Origin: Bacillus proteolyticus
GTDB lineage: Bacteria > Bacillota > Bacilli > Bacillales > Bacillaceae_G
Length of the DNA stretch: 64,000 nt
Assembly: GCF_001884065.1 (NCBI RefSeq)
Contig: NZ_MACH01000093.1
Coordinates: 1 to 64,000 of the forward strand
Direction: 5' to 3'
The position numbers and the translations under genes were made by a program. A model generated the notes under the pieces. It saw only the letters and a list, made by a program, of their open reading frames with translations. It was not told where the DNA came from and did no database searches. Position 1 is the first letter of the stretch. The number at the start of each line of letters is the position of its first letter. Positions 15,616 to 27,400 of the stretch are shown here, one piece after another.

Positions 15616-16443
15616 ATGCACAATGGAATTCGGATGACAACTTTAGTGAAAAGGGCTCTGTTGATTTGCGCTGGGGTATTATTTACATACGAAGCTGCTT
15701 ATGGATCAACACATATCGCTCTAGCAAGTACAGAGGATGAAGCGAAATCTGTTCAACTTGTAAGTGAAATTCAAACGTCCCTTACTCCGAAAGAAGCTCC
15801 AAAGCACTATAACGGGCAAGTTAGAAAAGTCGCTTACTTAACATTTGACGATGGTCCTGGAAAATACACAGCTGAGCTTTTAGATATGTTAAAGAGTGAA
15901 AATGCAAAAGCAACATTCTTCCTAATTGGTTCAAACGTGAAAGCTTTCCCTGATCTTGTAAAACGTGAAAATGCTGAAGGCCACTATGTTGGGATGCACA
16001 GTATGACTCATAACTACAAGAAGCTTTACACAGAAGGTCATTACGTTGATGAAATGAAAGAAGACCAAGGCTTAATCTCTGGTGTTCTAGGAAAATCACC
16101 AGTATTAACACGTCCTGCTTACGGCTCAATGCCAGGATTAAATGAAGCCCTTCGCAACAAAGTTGTCGAAAATGGTTTAAAAGTTTGGGACTGGACAATT
16201 GATTCATTAGACTGGAGATACAACAAAATGCCAGTAGACGCTGCATCTGCTAAAATCGTAGAAAACGTTCTACATGGTGCTACAAATCCAACAGAAGTTA
16301 TCCTTATGCACGATATTCATCCACAATCAGTAAAAGCAATACCTGGTATAATTAAAGGATTGAAAGAAAAAGGATATGAATTAGAAGCCTATAATGAGAA
16401 CGAACACTTCCCATTAAACTTCTGGCATGATAATCGTATGTAA
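15616..16443 (+). CDS. Polysaccharide deacetylase (peptidoglycan N-deacetylase type)
   Basis: 275 aa with a signal-anchor helix at residues 10-30 and a NodB domain at 70-265. The metal and catalytic residues are visible: TFDDGP at 76-81 (catalytic Asp and metal Asp), HSMTH at 128-132 (metal histidines), RPAYGS, WDWTIDSLDW and ILMHDIH. The usual RPPYG is RPAYG here. It should deacetylate N-acetylglucosamine or muramic acid in peptidoglycan at the outer face of the membrane, which reduces lysozyme sensitivity. It is monocistronic, with a promoter at 15551 and a terminator at 16446. Confidence 0.88.
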   Translation: MHNGIRMTTLVKRALLICAGVLFTYEAAYGSTHIALASTEDEAKSVQLVSEIQTSLTPKEAPKHYNGQVRKVAYLTFDDGPGKYTAELLDMLKSENAKATFFLIGSNVKAFPDLVKRENAEGHYVGMHSMTHNYKKLYTEGHYVDEMKEDQGLISGVLGKSPVLTRPAYGSMPGLNEALRNKVVENGLKVWDWTIDSLDWRYNKMPVDAASAKIVENVLHGATNPTEVILMHDIHPQSVKAIPGIIKGLKEKGYELEAYNENEHFPLNFWHDNRM

Positions 16444-16445
16444 TA

Positions 16446-16484
16446 AAAAGACTTGATTCCCTCTTGTAGGTTATCAAGTCTTTT
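16446..16484. terminator. Bidirectional terminator
   Basis: AAAAGACTTGAT / ATCAAGTCTTTT arms and a 15-base loop followed by TTTT. It lies between the converging deacetylase and WapI-like genes and touches the stop of the latter. Confidence 0.8.
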
Positions 16485-16485
16485 T

Positions 16486-16911
16486 TTATCGTTTTGGGAA
16501 TTTCCTTTGTTGCTCTTCAATAGAACGAATAATATTCTCTCTATCATCTTGAGTTATACCGATAGAAAATTCGTACTCTTCTTCCTTACACCATGCGGGG
16601 TTAAGTTCCAGCGATAAGTGAATAACAATGTTAAACTCCCCTGATTTTTCCCCCATAAATTCAAACGCTAAATTTGGTTCTATGAAATCTAGTTCGTTAT
16701 ATGTAGGATTTGGTAAAGATTCAAACCATTTTTTCATGTACTGTAAGTCGTATGTTTGTAAAAAAGGATCCATCGTTTCAAAAACTTTATTTTCTTCTGA
16801 TAGTTTTGCCTTTACTCTTAACCAATTTCTATCACACTCGTCTTTTGCATCATTAAATTGGTAATTTACAACCTCTAAGCGTAATGCTACTTTTTCATTT
16901 TTAAAATTCAT
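16486..16911 (-). CDS. WapI-type immunity-like protein
   Basis: 141 aa soluble acidic protein. The pattern DECDRNWLRVKAKLSEE, DPFLQTYDLQYMKKWFESL, ..EPNLAFEFMGEKSGEFNIVI resembles the WapI family of small proteins that neutralise the wall-associated WapA toxin tail. No toxin gene is adjacent, so it would be an orphan immunity protein. The assignment rests on remembered pattern similarity and is moderate only. Confidence 0.5.
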   Translation of the reverse strand: MNFKNEKVALRLEVVNYQFNDAKDECDRNWLRVKAKLSEENKVFETMDPFLQTYDLQYMKKWFESLPNPTYNELDFIEPNLAFEFMGEKSGEFNIVIHLSLELNPAWCKEEEYEFSIGITQDDRENIIRSIEEQQRKFPKR

Positions 16912-16978
16912 GACTATCCCTTTCTTTCTCGGAACTTTTTGTTTTATAAAGTTCTATTAATTCCGATCCTTAAAATCA

Positions 16979-17521
16979 TTATTTATACATGAAATAAATT
17001 TGATTTGCGATATAATCTGAACTAAAGTGAAGTCCATTCCTTATCCACCACATGATGATACCTACCAAAGAGGCTGTTTTAATATCAACCGCAACATAGT
17101 CATCTGGCAAATCCTTTTTCGTATTCTCTCTTCTCGTTTCTATTAATTGCTTTAAAAATAAAAATAGTTGTTCCTCAAATTGATTCATTTTAAATAATAT
17201 AAATAAATAATTTCGATGGATATATAAATAATCAAGTAATTGTGTTAGCTTTTGTTTTTCTGATAAATCTTTTGCATGTATTAAATCAACAATTTTATTA
17301 GAAAGCTCGTTTAAAATCTCATTTGTGATTTGGTCTAGTAAATCTTGAATATCTTGATAATGTAAGTAAAATGTTGTCCGATTTAATCCTGCTTTTGTTG
17401 CGACTTTCTGAACCGTTAAACTTGAAGTACTAAGATTCTCACATAGGAGAGAAAAAACAGCATTTTTAAACATTTCCCTTGAACGAACTGTACGAGGATC
17501 TTCTTTTTTAGGTGTAGACAT
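16979..17521 (-). CDS. TetR/AcrR family regulator of the adjacent MFS exporter
   Basis: 180 aa. The HTH is near the N-terminus: TVQKVATKAGLNRTTFYLHY, then QDIQDLLDQI. The rest is helical with the YLYIHRNYLFILFKMNQFE type of C-terminal domain. It is divergent from the MFS gene at 17695; the 173-bp gap holds TGTCGA palindromes (17554-17585 and 17645-17667). It very probably represses that exporter and itself. Confidence 0.85.
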   Translation of the reverse strand: MSTPKKEDPRTVRSREMFKNAVFSLLCENLSTSSLTVQKVATKAGLNRTTFYLHYQDIQDLLDQITNEILNELSNKIVDLIHAKDLSEKQKLTQLLDYLYIHRNYLFILFKMNQFEEQLFLFLKQLIETRRENTKKDLPDDYVAVDIKTASLVGIIMWWIRNGLHFSSDYIANQIYFMYK

Positions 17522-17553
17522 TTTGAAACTCCTTTATAGATTTTCTCTTTACT

Positions 17554-17667
17554 TACTCGACAGTGCATACCTTATATGTCGAGTAGTGAACATTTTCAAC
17601 AAAACTGTTCATGGTCAAAGAAAATTTATTTTGTTACCATTAATTTTATCGACACATTGTCGATAAA
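17554..17667. promoter_or_regulatory. Operator sites between the TetR and MFS genes
   Basis: Site A: TACTCGACA (17554-17562) and TGTCGAGTA (17577-17585). Site B: TTTATCGACA (17645-17654) and TGTCGATAAA (17658-17667), with a 3-base centre. Both share the TCGACA/TGTCGA half-site. Site B lies just before the MFS ribosome site. Confidence 0.65.
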
Positions 17668-17694
17668 TCAAGAAAACAATGAAGGAGTTTGCCA

Positions 17695-19143
17695 ATGCAA
17701 AAGGAAATATCAGAAAGAAATAAAAAAATTATATTAGTTGTGCTCATTGCCGGCTGTTTTTTATCAACATTGAATCAGACGCTATTAAATGTGGCGATGA
17801 GTAATTTAATGGAAGTATTTGGTGTTACGGCTGCAACAGTGCAATGGCTATCAACAGGCTTTATGCTCATAAATGGTGTTCTCGTGCCAATTACTGCGTT
17901 TTTAATGAAACGATTTACAACACGGCAGCTATTTATTAGCTCGATGCTCTCTTTGTTTATTGGGACGGTTCTCTGTGCATGTGCCGTGAATTTTGGCATT
18001 CTGTTAACAGGAAGAATGATTCAAGCAGTTGGAGCAGGAATTATTATGCCGCTAATGATGACTGTTATTTTATATTTATACCCTAGTGAAAAGCGTGGGA
18101 GTATTATGGGGACCATCGGATTTGCCATCATTTTTGCGCCAGCCATCGCTCCAACATTATCTGGATTTATCATTGAATATGTTTCATGGAGATGGTTATT
18201 TATTGGATTAGCTCCATTTGTATTAATCGTTATTATTCTTGCTCTAAAATATTTAATGAATGTTGCTGAAACAACAAAAGCAAAATTAGATATCGTAAGT
18301 GTCATTTTATCAACGATTGGCTTTGGTTGTATTATCTTTGGATTTAGTAGTGCAGGAAGCAAAGGATGGGATCATCCAGTTGTTATTACTACAATTATCA
18401 TCGGAATAATCGTTACAACTCTATTCTGTTTACGTCAAATAAAGTCTAGCGATCCACTACTAAACTTATCCGTATTTAAATATAAAATTTTCACTCTTAC
18501 TTCAATCATTAATATACTAATTACGATGATTATGTATGCGGATTTAATTCTATTACCGATTTACTTACAAAATGGACGAGGTTTTACTGCATTCGAATCC
18601 GGTCTACTTCTATTACCCGGAGCTGTCATTAATGCCTTCTTATCACCTATCACCGGGAAAATGTTTGATAAATACGGTGCAAAACCACTCTTTATTATAG
18701 GTTTAACATGTATCATTATTTCGATGTGGGGTGTAATTGATTTGACCGAATCCACAACTTATATGTATTTAATGGTTCGTACCATTATTCTACGAATTGG
18801 GTTAAGCTTCATTTCTATGCCTTTAAATACAGCAGGTTTAAACGCTTTACCAAGAGAACTGGGTTCACATGGTTCCGCAGTAAATAATACGATTCGCCAA
18901 TTAGCAGGTGCTATTGGAACAGCAGTTATCATCACAGTGTATACGATTCAGTCAACTTCACATACTTTACAGTTATCTAGTAATAACGGGAACATATCAG
19001 CTATGCAAGTAACAAAATTATCTTCTATCTTCAGCTCAAGTGATGCCTACGTATTTATGTTAGTCTTATCTTTTGTAGCTTTGATTATTGCATGTTTTAT
19101 GCCTAAAAAAGTAGCACTCCAAAAATCCGAAAGTAACTCTTAA
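17695..19143 (+). CDS. MFS multidrug exporter, DHA2 (EmrB/QacA) family
   Basis: 482 aa with 14 predicted helices. Motifs: NQTLLNVAM in helix 1, the QWLSTGFML segment, motif A-like KRFTTRQLF, motif C-like GFAIIFAPAIAPTLSGFI and SWRWLFIG, all characteristic of DHA2 drug:H+ antiporters. The ATG at 17695 has GAAGGAG 7 bases upstream; an upstream TTG adds two residues. It is controlled by the divergent TetR gene. Substrates are unknown and probably lipophilic cations or drugs. Confidence 0.85.
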   Translation: MQKEISERNKKIILVVLIAGCFLSTLNQTLLNVAMSNLMEVFGVTAATVQWLSTGFMLINGVLVPITAFLMKRFTTRQLFISSMLSLFIGTVLCACAVNFGILLTGRMIQAVGAGIIMPLMMTVILYLYPSEKRGSIMGTIGFAIIFAPAIAPTLSGFIIEYVSWRWLFIGLAPFVLIVIILALKYLMNVAETTKAKLDIVSVILSTIGFGCIIFGFSSAGSKGWDHPVVITTIIIGIIVTTLFCLRQIKSSDPLLNLSVFKYKIFTLTSIINILITMIMYADLILLPIYLQNGRGFTAFESGLLLLPGAVINAFLSPITGKMFDKYGAKPLFIIGLTCIIISMWGVIDLTESTTYMYLMVRTIILRIGLSFISMPLNTAGLNALPRELGSHGSAVNNTIRQLAGAIGTAVIITVYTIQSTSHTLQLSSNNGNISAMQVTKLSSIFSSSDAYVFMLVLSFVALIIACFMPKKVALQKSESNS

Positions 19144-19147
19144 AACA

Positions 19148-19185
19148 AAAAATCCTACCCGTATGGAATACGAGTAGGATTTTTT
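19148..19185. terminator. Bidirectional terminator
   Basis: AAAAATCCTAC / GTAGGATTTTT plus an inner CGTAT/ATACG stem and a GGA loop. It separates the converging MFS and LTA-synthase genes. Confidence 0.85.
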
Positions 19186-19190
19186 ATTAT

Positions 19191-21164
19191 TTATTTCGTT
19201 TCCCCGTCTTCAGTCGTCTTCACCTTCGTTTTATTTTTATCATGATGGTTATAGTTGTACTTAGAACGATCTACTGGAGTAAAGCCTTCTGGTGTGTAGA
19301 ATCGTAATAAGTCACCGTTAACAACTTGGTCGGAGTATTTTAGTGATTTTTGAACCATTTGTTCATTTTGTTTTATTTCATCTGTTATTTCTACAGGTTT
19401 TCCAGTAGCCGTATCATAGTATTTGCCGTTAAGTGCAGTAACTGTTGGACTTACGTAGTTACCGTTACGGAACGGAACGACTTGTTTATGCTCTGGTGAT
19501 AATAAATCTGATCCGAATTGGACATAATTTTTTGTATCTGTACCTAGTAAGTGTAATAACGTTGGTAGAACGTCAATTTCTCCACCGTATTGATGTTGTA
19601 CGCCGCCTTCCATTCCTGGTACGCGAATGATTAAAGGTACACGTTGTAATTGAGCATTTTCAAATGAGTTCATTTCTTTACCCATTATTTGAGACATTGC
19701 TGCGCTATGATTATCTGAAATACCGTAATGGTCACCGTACATAACGATAATTGAGTTATCGTATAAACCAGATTGTTTCAAGTAATCCATGAATCCTTTC
19801 ACAGACTCATCTAAATAGCGTGCTGTTTGGAAGTACGTATCTACTGATGAATCACCTGTTTTAGCTGGTTCAATCGTTGCTTCCGCTTTATCAATCGGAT
19901 AAGGGAAATGGTTCGATAACGTAATGAACTTCGTATAGAACGGTTGTTTCAACGTTTGTAATAACGGAATTGATTCGTTAAAGAATGGTTTATCTTTTAA
20001 GCCATAGTTTACTACATCTTTTTCGTTCATATCATAGTATGACGCATCAAAGAAATTATTAAAACCAAATGATTTATAAATTTCATCACGGTTCCAGAAC
20101 GTTTTGTAGTTACCATGGAACACTGCTGATGTGTATCCTTGCTGACCTAAAATAGCTGGTGCTGATTGATATGTGTTATGAGCTTTATTTGTAAAAACAG
20201 ATCCTTGCGGTAATCCAAACATTGAGTTCTCTAACATGAACTCCGCATCAGACGTTTTACCTTGTCCTGTTTGATGGAAGAAGTTATCAAAGTATAACGT
20301 ATTCGCATCTTTTGTAAATGAATTTAAGAATGGTGTAACCTCTTGGCCATTTAGCTTATAGTTTAGTAAAAAGTTTTGGAATGACTCTAAATGAATATAA
20401 ATTACGTTCATTCCTTTTCCTTTACCAAAATACTCAGGATTTGGACTTGCATACGTTGATGAAAGATAGTTTCTAACTTCTGTCATATTATCCCCATCAG
20501 CTAATGCTCGTTCTGTTGATGCTTTCGCACTTTGAATACCATCATAAATCGTAAAGTTGTACGCGCCTAAATATTTCACAATATAATTACGATCGAAGGT
20601 TCTAGTTAATAATTCAGGACGATCAGATTCTGCAAGACCTAAGTTAACGCTAAAGAATAAAATACCCGCTACAAATACTAGCGATAATTTATGCTTCGCA
20701 ACACGGATTGGTTTAGGATTTACAAATTTCGTTGCGACTAAAACAATTAGAATGATCGTATCTAAGAAATATAGTGGATCATATACGTGTAGCAATGCAA
20801 AAATACTACCACCTAAATCTCCAAAGTTATTCGATTGTGTTAATGTCGGGAACGTAATAAAGTCGCTGAAAAAGCGATAATATACTACGTTTGCGTATAA
20901 AAGTATAGACATTAACAAATTAATAACAATTAACCAAATGTAAGCTCGTTTCCCTTTTGCAAATAATGCTAGACCTAAAAATAGAACTGCTGAGCTTAAC
21001 GGGTTGAAAAACAGTAAGAATTTTTGGATTGTGTTCGATATCCCCAAATTAAATTCTGTCACATATGCTGCATATGTTTTTAACCAAAGTAAAATAACGG
21101 CAAATACGAAAAATCCAAAATGATTACTTAATACTCGTTTACTCTTTAATAAAAATTGTTGCAT
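19191..21164 (-). CDS. LTA synthase family protein (glycerol-phosphate transferase)
   Basis: 657 aa: five transmembrane helices in the first ~180 residues, then a large extracellular sulfatase-fold domain. Active-site features are IYIHLESFQNF (metal Glu near residue 260), the catalytic threonine in GQGKTSDAEFM (about residue 304) and MYGDHYGISDN. LtaS-type enzymes polymerise glycerol-phosphate from phosphatidylglycerol into lipoteichoic acid; paralogues act as primases or in sporulation. Which paralogue this is cannot be told here. The start at 21164 has GAGGTGGAGAG upstream. Confidence 0.87.
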   Translation of the reverse strand: MQQFLLKSKRVLSNHFGFFVFAVILLWLKTYAAYVTEFNLGISNTIQKFLLFFNPLSSAVLFLGLALFAKGKRAYIWLIVINLLMSILLYANVVYYRFFSDFITFPTLTQSNNFGDLGGSIFALLHVYDPLYFLDTIILIVLVATKFVNPKPIRVAKHKLSLVFVAGILFFSVNLGLAESDRPELLTRTFDRNYIVKYLGAYNFTIYDGIQSAKASTERALADGDNMTEVRNYLSSTYASPNPEYFGKGKGMNVIYIHLESFQNFLLNYKLNGQEVTPFLNSFTKDANTLYFDNFFHQTGQGKTSDAEFMLENSMFGLPQGSVFTNKAHNTYQSAPAILGQQGYTSAVFHGNYKTFWNRDEIYKSFGFNNFFDASYYDMNEKDVVNYGLKDKPFFNESIPLLQTLKQPFYTKFITLSNHFPYPIDKAEATIEPAKTGDSSVDTYFQTARYLDESVKGFMDYLKQSGLYDNSIIVMYGDHYGISDNHSAAMSQIMGKEMNSFENAQLQRVPLIIRVPGMEGGVQHQYGGEIDVLPTLLHLLGTDTKNYVQFGSDLLSPEHKQVVPFRNGNYVSPTVTALNGKYYDTATGKPVEITDEIKQNEQMVQKSLKYSDQVVNGDLLRFYTPEGFTPVDRSKYNYNHHDKNKTKVKTTEDGETK

Positions 21165-21185
21165 CTCTCCACCTCTTTTGATCAT

Positions 21186-21477
21186 CCAAGGCTTATTTTG
21201 TATAAGTCTGTCTCTCTATTCAATTTTTCTTCTTCAAATAGATTTTATTTGTTTAACTATATGAAGAATATTAGTAATTATAATTTGTAACTTTTATTTA
21301 TTCAACTATTTCTTTTTAAACATTTTGACCTTGGTTTCTATTTAACATAATAAATTTGTAACATTTCCTTTTTTCTTCCAGGGGCTCATCTACTAATTCT
21401 GACTCCACAAACTATAATCCTTTATTTCCTCATTTGCAAACTAATCTATCTCCAATTTTGGTACATATTTCACATAA
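21186..21477. other. AT-rich intergenic region
   Basis: About 290 bp upstream of the LTA synthase gene. It holds no ORF with a ribosome site, no clear palindrome and no tRNA; it presumably carries the LTA synthase promoter. Confidence 0.5.
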
Positions 21478-21519
21478 AAAAAAGTGTAGTTTGAAATATT
21501 TGCTCAAACTACACTTTTT
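21478..21519 (-). terminator. Terminator of the SRPBCC pseudogene
   Basis: AAAAGTGTAGTTTGA / TCAAACTACACTTTT hairpin with A and T shoulders, directly after position 21528, the end of the minus-strand gene. Confidence 0.8.
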
Positions 21520-21527
21520 CTACAAAC

Positions 21528-22024
21528 TTATCCTTTATAACTAATTTCTCCAGTTTCAACTAATTCCTTTAGCCCCATAAACATTAAATTCCACCCATGC
21601 TCAGAACCATCATGATAGTCTTTAAGTGCTTTTTCAACATCGGATTTTGCCCAATTCTCCTCATGCGGAACGATAATATTTTGTGAAAATGTCATTTCAG
21701 ATCCTTGTTGTTTCTCCATTATTTCAACTACAATTGTATCTTCTAATTCACTAAACTGTGGCATTTTAAATGTAAATGCTAATTTTTCAGGACATTCATT
21801 TCAAAATATTCCCCAATTGCTCGATAGTCTTTTCCATTACGATGGTCGACAATTTCCCAGCTTCCGCCTACCCCGGGAGTATTTCTTGTTATTTTATTCG
21901 TCCCTTCCAACGTAAAAAACCATTTCTTGATCATATCAGGGTTTATCCATACTTCAAAAACTTCTTCTGGTGCAACATCAAAATCCCTTACCATCGTAAA
22001 TGTTATTTTTGAATAATTATTCAT
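21528..22024 (-). pseudogene. SRPBCC/AHSA1-type protein, broken by a 1-nt frameshift
   Basis: Two overlapping-phase frames make one AHSA1 (Activator of Hsp90 ATPase-like) protein. The first (22024-21779) reads MVRDFDVAPEEVFEVWINPD and stops after FEMNVLKN; the second resumes with EKLAFTFKMPQFSELEDTIV and runs to 21528. One missing base in the CCTGAAAAA stretch near 21785-21795 restores a continuous ~165-aa protein. The family binds hydrophobic ligands. This could be true decay or a sequencing error; both ends, the RBS side and the terminator are intact. Confidence 0.75.
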
Positions 22025-22069
22025 TTTAGCCCGCTTTATTTAAATGCGAAGATTGTATTTCTTTTCAAC

Positions 22070-22104
22070 AAAACCCCCGCTCTCATAAAGAAAGCGAGGG
22101 TTTT
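22070..22104 (-). terminator. Terminator of the ABC-F gene
   Basis: AAAACCCCCGCT / AGCGAGGGTTTT hairpin with a 10-base loop, 10 bp past the stop codon at 22114. Confidence 0.8.
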
Positions 22105-22113
22105 AACTATTTA

Positions 22114-23778
<1,665 letters not shown>

Positions 23779-23963
23779 TCACCGATTGTCTTAAAAACCG
23801 CAAATTACGATTCACTTATTGTAGACTATAGCTATTATATAGTAGAAGATGGATGAATAGCAACGGTTGATTGCTATTCATCTCCTTTCATCCATGAATA
23901 AAATCCTTATTTTTTAACGAAACAAGATTGTACAGAAATAAAATAAACTTTAAGGAGGATTTT

Positions 23964-24422
23964 TTGAAGAAAACATTAATAATTGGTGCGTTATGTATAT
24001 CTTTAGCTTCTTTAACTGCTTGCGATGGTAATAACAATGCAAAAAACACCTACTGAATCAAAATAAGAAAAAAAGAAACGAAAGTAACAGTAGGTTCAAT
24101 TATCTCTGAATTTAAAAGTGCTGGTCTACAAGCAGAAAATCCAACTGGACTTTCAGAAAAAGAATTTGGTAATCTTCGAAAAGAAGGAAAACGTATTATC
24201 GTACCTGCGCTCGGTGAAAATGAAGGCAGTAGATTATTCGAAATTACAAAGAAAGACGACTAAGAGAAAGTTAAGAAATATTACGATGAATTTGGAAACT
24301 CATCTCCTATGTTATTCTCTCATACATACACAAAAGGTAACTTCCTTTTACAGATGAATGGCAATATAAAAGACGAATAATTTGCAAAATATAAAGATGT
24401 GATGGACAAGTTTATTAAATAA
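23964..24422 (+). pseudogene. Lipoprotein pseudogene
   Basis: A TTG start after TAAGGAGGAT opens a lipoprotein signal (KKTLIIGALCISLASLTAC, lipobox LTAC), but the frame stops after about 30 codons. Homologous-looking coding continues in a shifted frame (VTVGSIISEFKSAGLQAENP, LRKEGKRIIVPALGENEGSR, YYDEFGNSSPMLFSHTY, FAKYKDVMDKFIK), interrupted by three TAA codons (after ESK, KKDD and KDE). The reading-frame breaks are too many for sequencing error. The original was a secreted, probably stress-related, ~145-aa lipoprotein. Confidence 0.75.
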
Positions 24423-24451
24423 AGAATCCCCCTTTAAAGGGGGGATTCTTT
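24421..24451. terminator. Bidirectional terminator
   Basis: AAAGAATCCCCC / GGGGGATTCTTT around TTTAAA. It serves the MMPL gene on the minus strand, whose stop is at 24450. Confidence 0.82.
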
Positions 24452-27400
24452 ATTTTCTATTACTTAATTTCTTTGTGTAATTCTTCATTTTACTCGTTAA
24501 CCCTATTAAAGCAGGTAACAATATTGGCATCACGATTAAAGCTAATAGTAAAAGTGCAATACCAACAACTGATGCTACTTGTATAAGTGTCAATACTCCT
24601 GAAGGGATTAATGCTGCAAATGTTCCGCCTAAAATAAGTGCCGCTGATAATACGACTCCTCCTATGTGACGAGATGCATTTACGATTTTCGTTACTGAAT
24701 CCCCTTCTAGCTCATTGTATCGCATCATTACAAAAATACTATAATCCACTCCTAAAGCGACAATCATAATAAAGCTAAAGAATGGAACATTCCAGCTTAA
24801 TGACCCTACGTTTAATAAGTGTGCACTAATTTGTTCACTAATACCAAGTGATGCAAAGTACGCTAATATTAATGATCCAATAATAAAGATTGAATTTAAG
24901 AATGAACGAGTAATAACGATTAATACAATCGCAATTCCAATTAACATTATTGTAGCAGTACGTAAGAAATCCTGCCCGGTTACTTCTTTTAAATCAACGT
25001 TTCTAGCTGTTGTCCCACCGATCGCTTTTTTTGCTGATTTTAATTCTGTACCATTTAACGTACCGTCTATCGTTTTATTAATTTCTTGAATGATTGGCAT
25101 CGCTTCTTTTGAATACGGATTTACATCTAAAATGATGGTCATTTTAGCAATCTTTCTATCCTGTGACATGTACGTGTTCAATGCTTTTTGGAAATCTTCT
25201 CCCCCTAGCACTTCTTTTGGGATATAAAATTTCTCAGAGCTTTTTGATTCATTAAGTTCGCCTAAATATTTCTGAGCATCCCCTAGGCCGTTACTTACTT
25301 TTCCAAGCCCTTCTGTACTTTTAGATAAGCCTGATTGTAATTGCCCCATCTGTTCTTGCAGGTCTTTCAGTCCAGTTAATAACTGTCCTTGCCCATCATT
25401 TATTTTCGTTAATCCGGATTGTAACTCAGCTGATTTGTTCGCAATTTGTTTTGAACCTGTAGCCCCTTCGTTTAATCCGTTTTTCAGTCCAGTAGTTCCT
25501 TTTTGTAACTCGTTAACACCATTATTCATTTCTTTTAAACCATTATCGACTTTCAATAACGATTGATTCGCTTCTTTAAATGAATCCATTGCCACCTTAT
25601 GCTGCGTTGCTAATTGATTTAATTCTTTTGAAAGTATATTTAATTGTTTTTGAGCCTCCTTAGCAATTCCTAACGTTTGCTGTATGTTCGGATCATTTGC
25701 TAATTCTGGTTTCGTTTGAATGAAATTGGTCATTAACATTTCAATTTGTTCATAACCTTTTTTCGCGCCATCAATCGCTTGAGAAATACTTCCGAAATAT
25801 TGATCGTAAGAACTTAAACCTTTTTCTAACTGTGCATAACCAGCATGAAGCTGTGAAGTTGCATTTGATAATACACTTATATTTTCGTTTACTGAAGCTA
25901 AACCACTCTCGATTTGCTGCGCTCCTTTGGCACCGTCGTTTATGCCATTCGATAATTGATTTAAAGCAGTCCCTAATGCTGATACACCGTTTTTCGCCTC
26001 GTTCGTTCCATCAATTAACTTTTGAACATTTGCGAGACTATTTGAATCATTACTACTCATTTTATCTTTCGCATCCGTTAATCCATCATTGATTTCTTTT
26101 ATGCCACCATTGGCATCTCCTAATCCTGTATTCAGTTCTCCGGCTTGTTTATTTATATATAATTCTTTTATCTTATCACCGGTTGGACGCGTCGGTGAAT
26201 ATACCTCTGAAACTCCTTTAACTTTCGAAATTTTATCAGTTAGTTCATCTAAAGTTTGTAGGGAGGTCGCCTCATCTAACTTGTTATTCGATTGAATGAC
26301 TAACGTACTTGGTGAAGAAAAACCAGGAGGAAAATGATCTTCTATGACGTTAATCCCCATCTTTGATTCATACTTATTATCTACTTCAAATAAATCATTG
26401 TAATTAAGTATGTTAGAGTATTTTAATACGAAAGGAATCGATATCACGAATACGATGATTAAAGCAACAAATGGTCTTGCTACTGAGTTTTTCGCAAAGA
26501 ATCCCCATAAGCGACTATCCTCATGACCTTTAAATGTTTTAACTGGATAAAACATTCCTTTTCCTAAAAGCACCATAAAAAATGGATTTAAAGTCGTTAA
26601 TACGAGTAGTAATACTAAAACACCAATTGCTACCGCTGAAGTAGATTGATATAATTTAAAACTCGCTAACGCAAGTGATGCAAAACCAATTAGTACCGCT
26701 ATACCGCTATATAATACGGTTTTACCTGCCGATTTAAATGTTTCTTTCGTGGCCAAAAATGCATTTTCTTGTTTACTTAATTCTTCTTTAAATCTCGTAA
26801 ATAATAAAATGTTATAATCTGTTCCTACTCCAAACAGGACGACGACTACAAACACTTGCGTAAAGTTTGAAAATGGGAAATTAAATTGATCTACAAGATG
26901 AGCAATAATCCCCATTGAAACTAAATACGACACACCGACTGTAAGAAGAGAAACAATCGGAACAACTGGTGAACGGAATACGAGGATTAATACTACAAGA
27001 ATGAAAATGATTGAAATAACTTCAGTCTTTTTCACTCCCTCTTGAGAAGATTTAAGAAAATCACCCGCTATTAAGTCACTTCCTGTTAAGTACGTTTTTA
27101 CCCCTTTCGTTTGTACTTTTTTATGAAGATTATTTGCAACTTTTGATATTTCACCATGCTTTTTATCTATTGATATTTGCGTTAAAATAGTCGTATTATC
27201 TTTAGAAACTAATTGTTTCTCCAAGTCTTTATTATCTAAATGTGAAACAACTTCCTTTATTCCTAATTGCTCTTTTTCATTTTGCAGGGCGTTGATTGTT
27301 TTTGTTATTTCCTCTTTTTGCTCAGTAGTTAAAGCAGCTTTATTTCCACTATTAAAAACGGCTATAATTTCGTATTTTTCAGTCCCGTCTTTATCCATTT

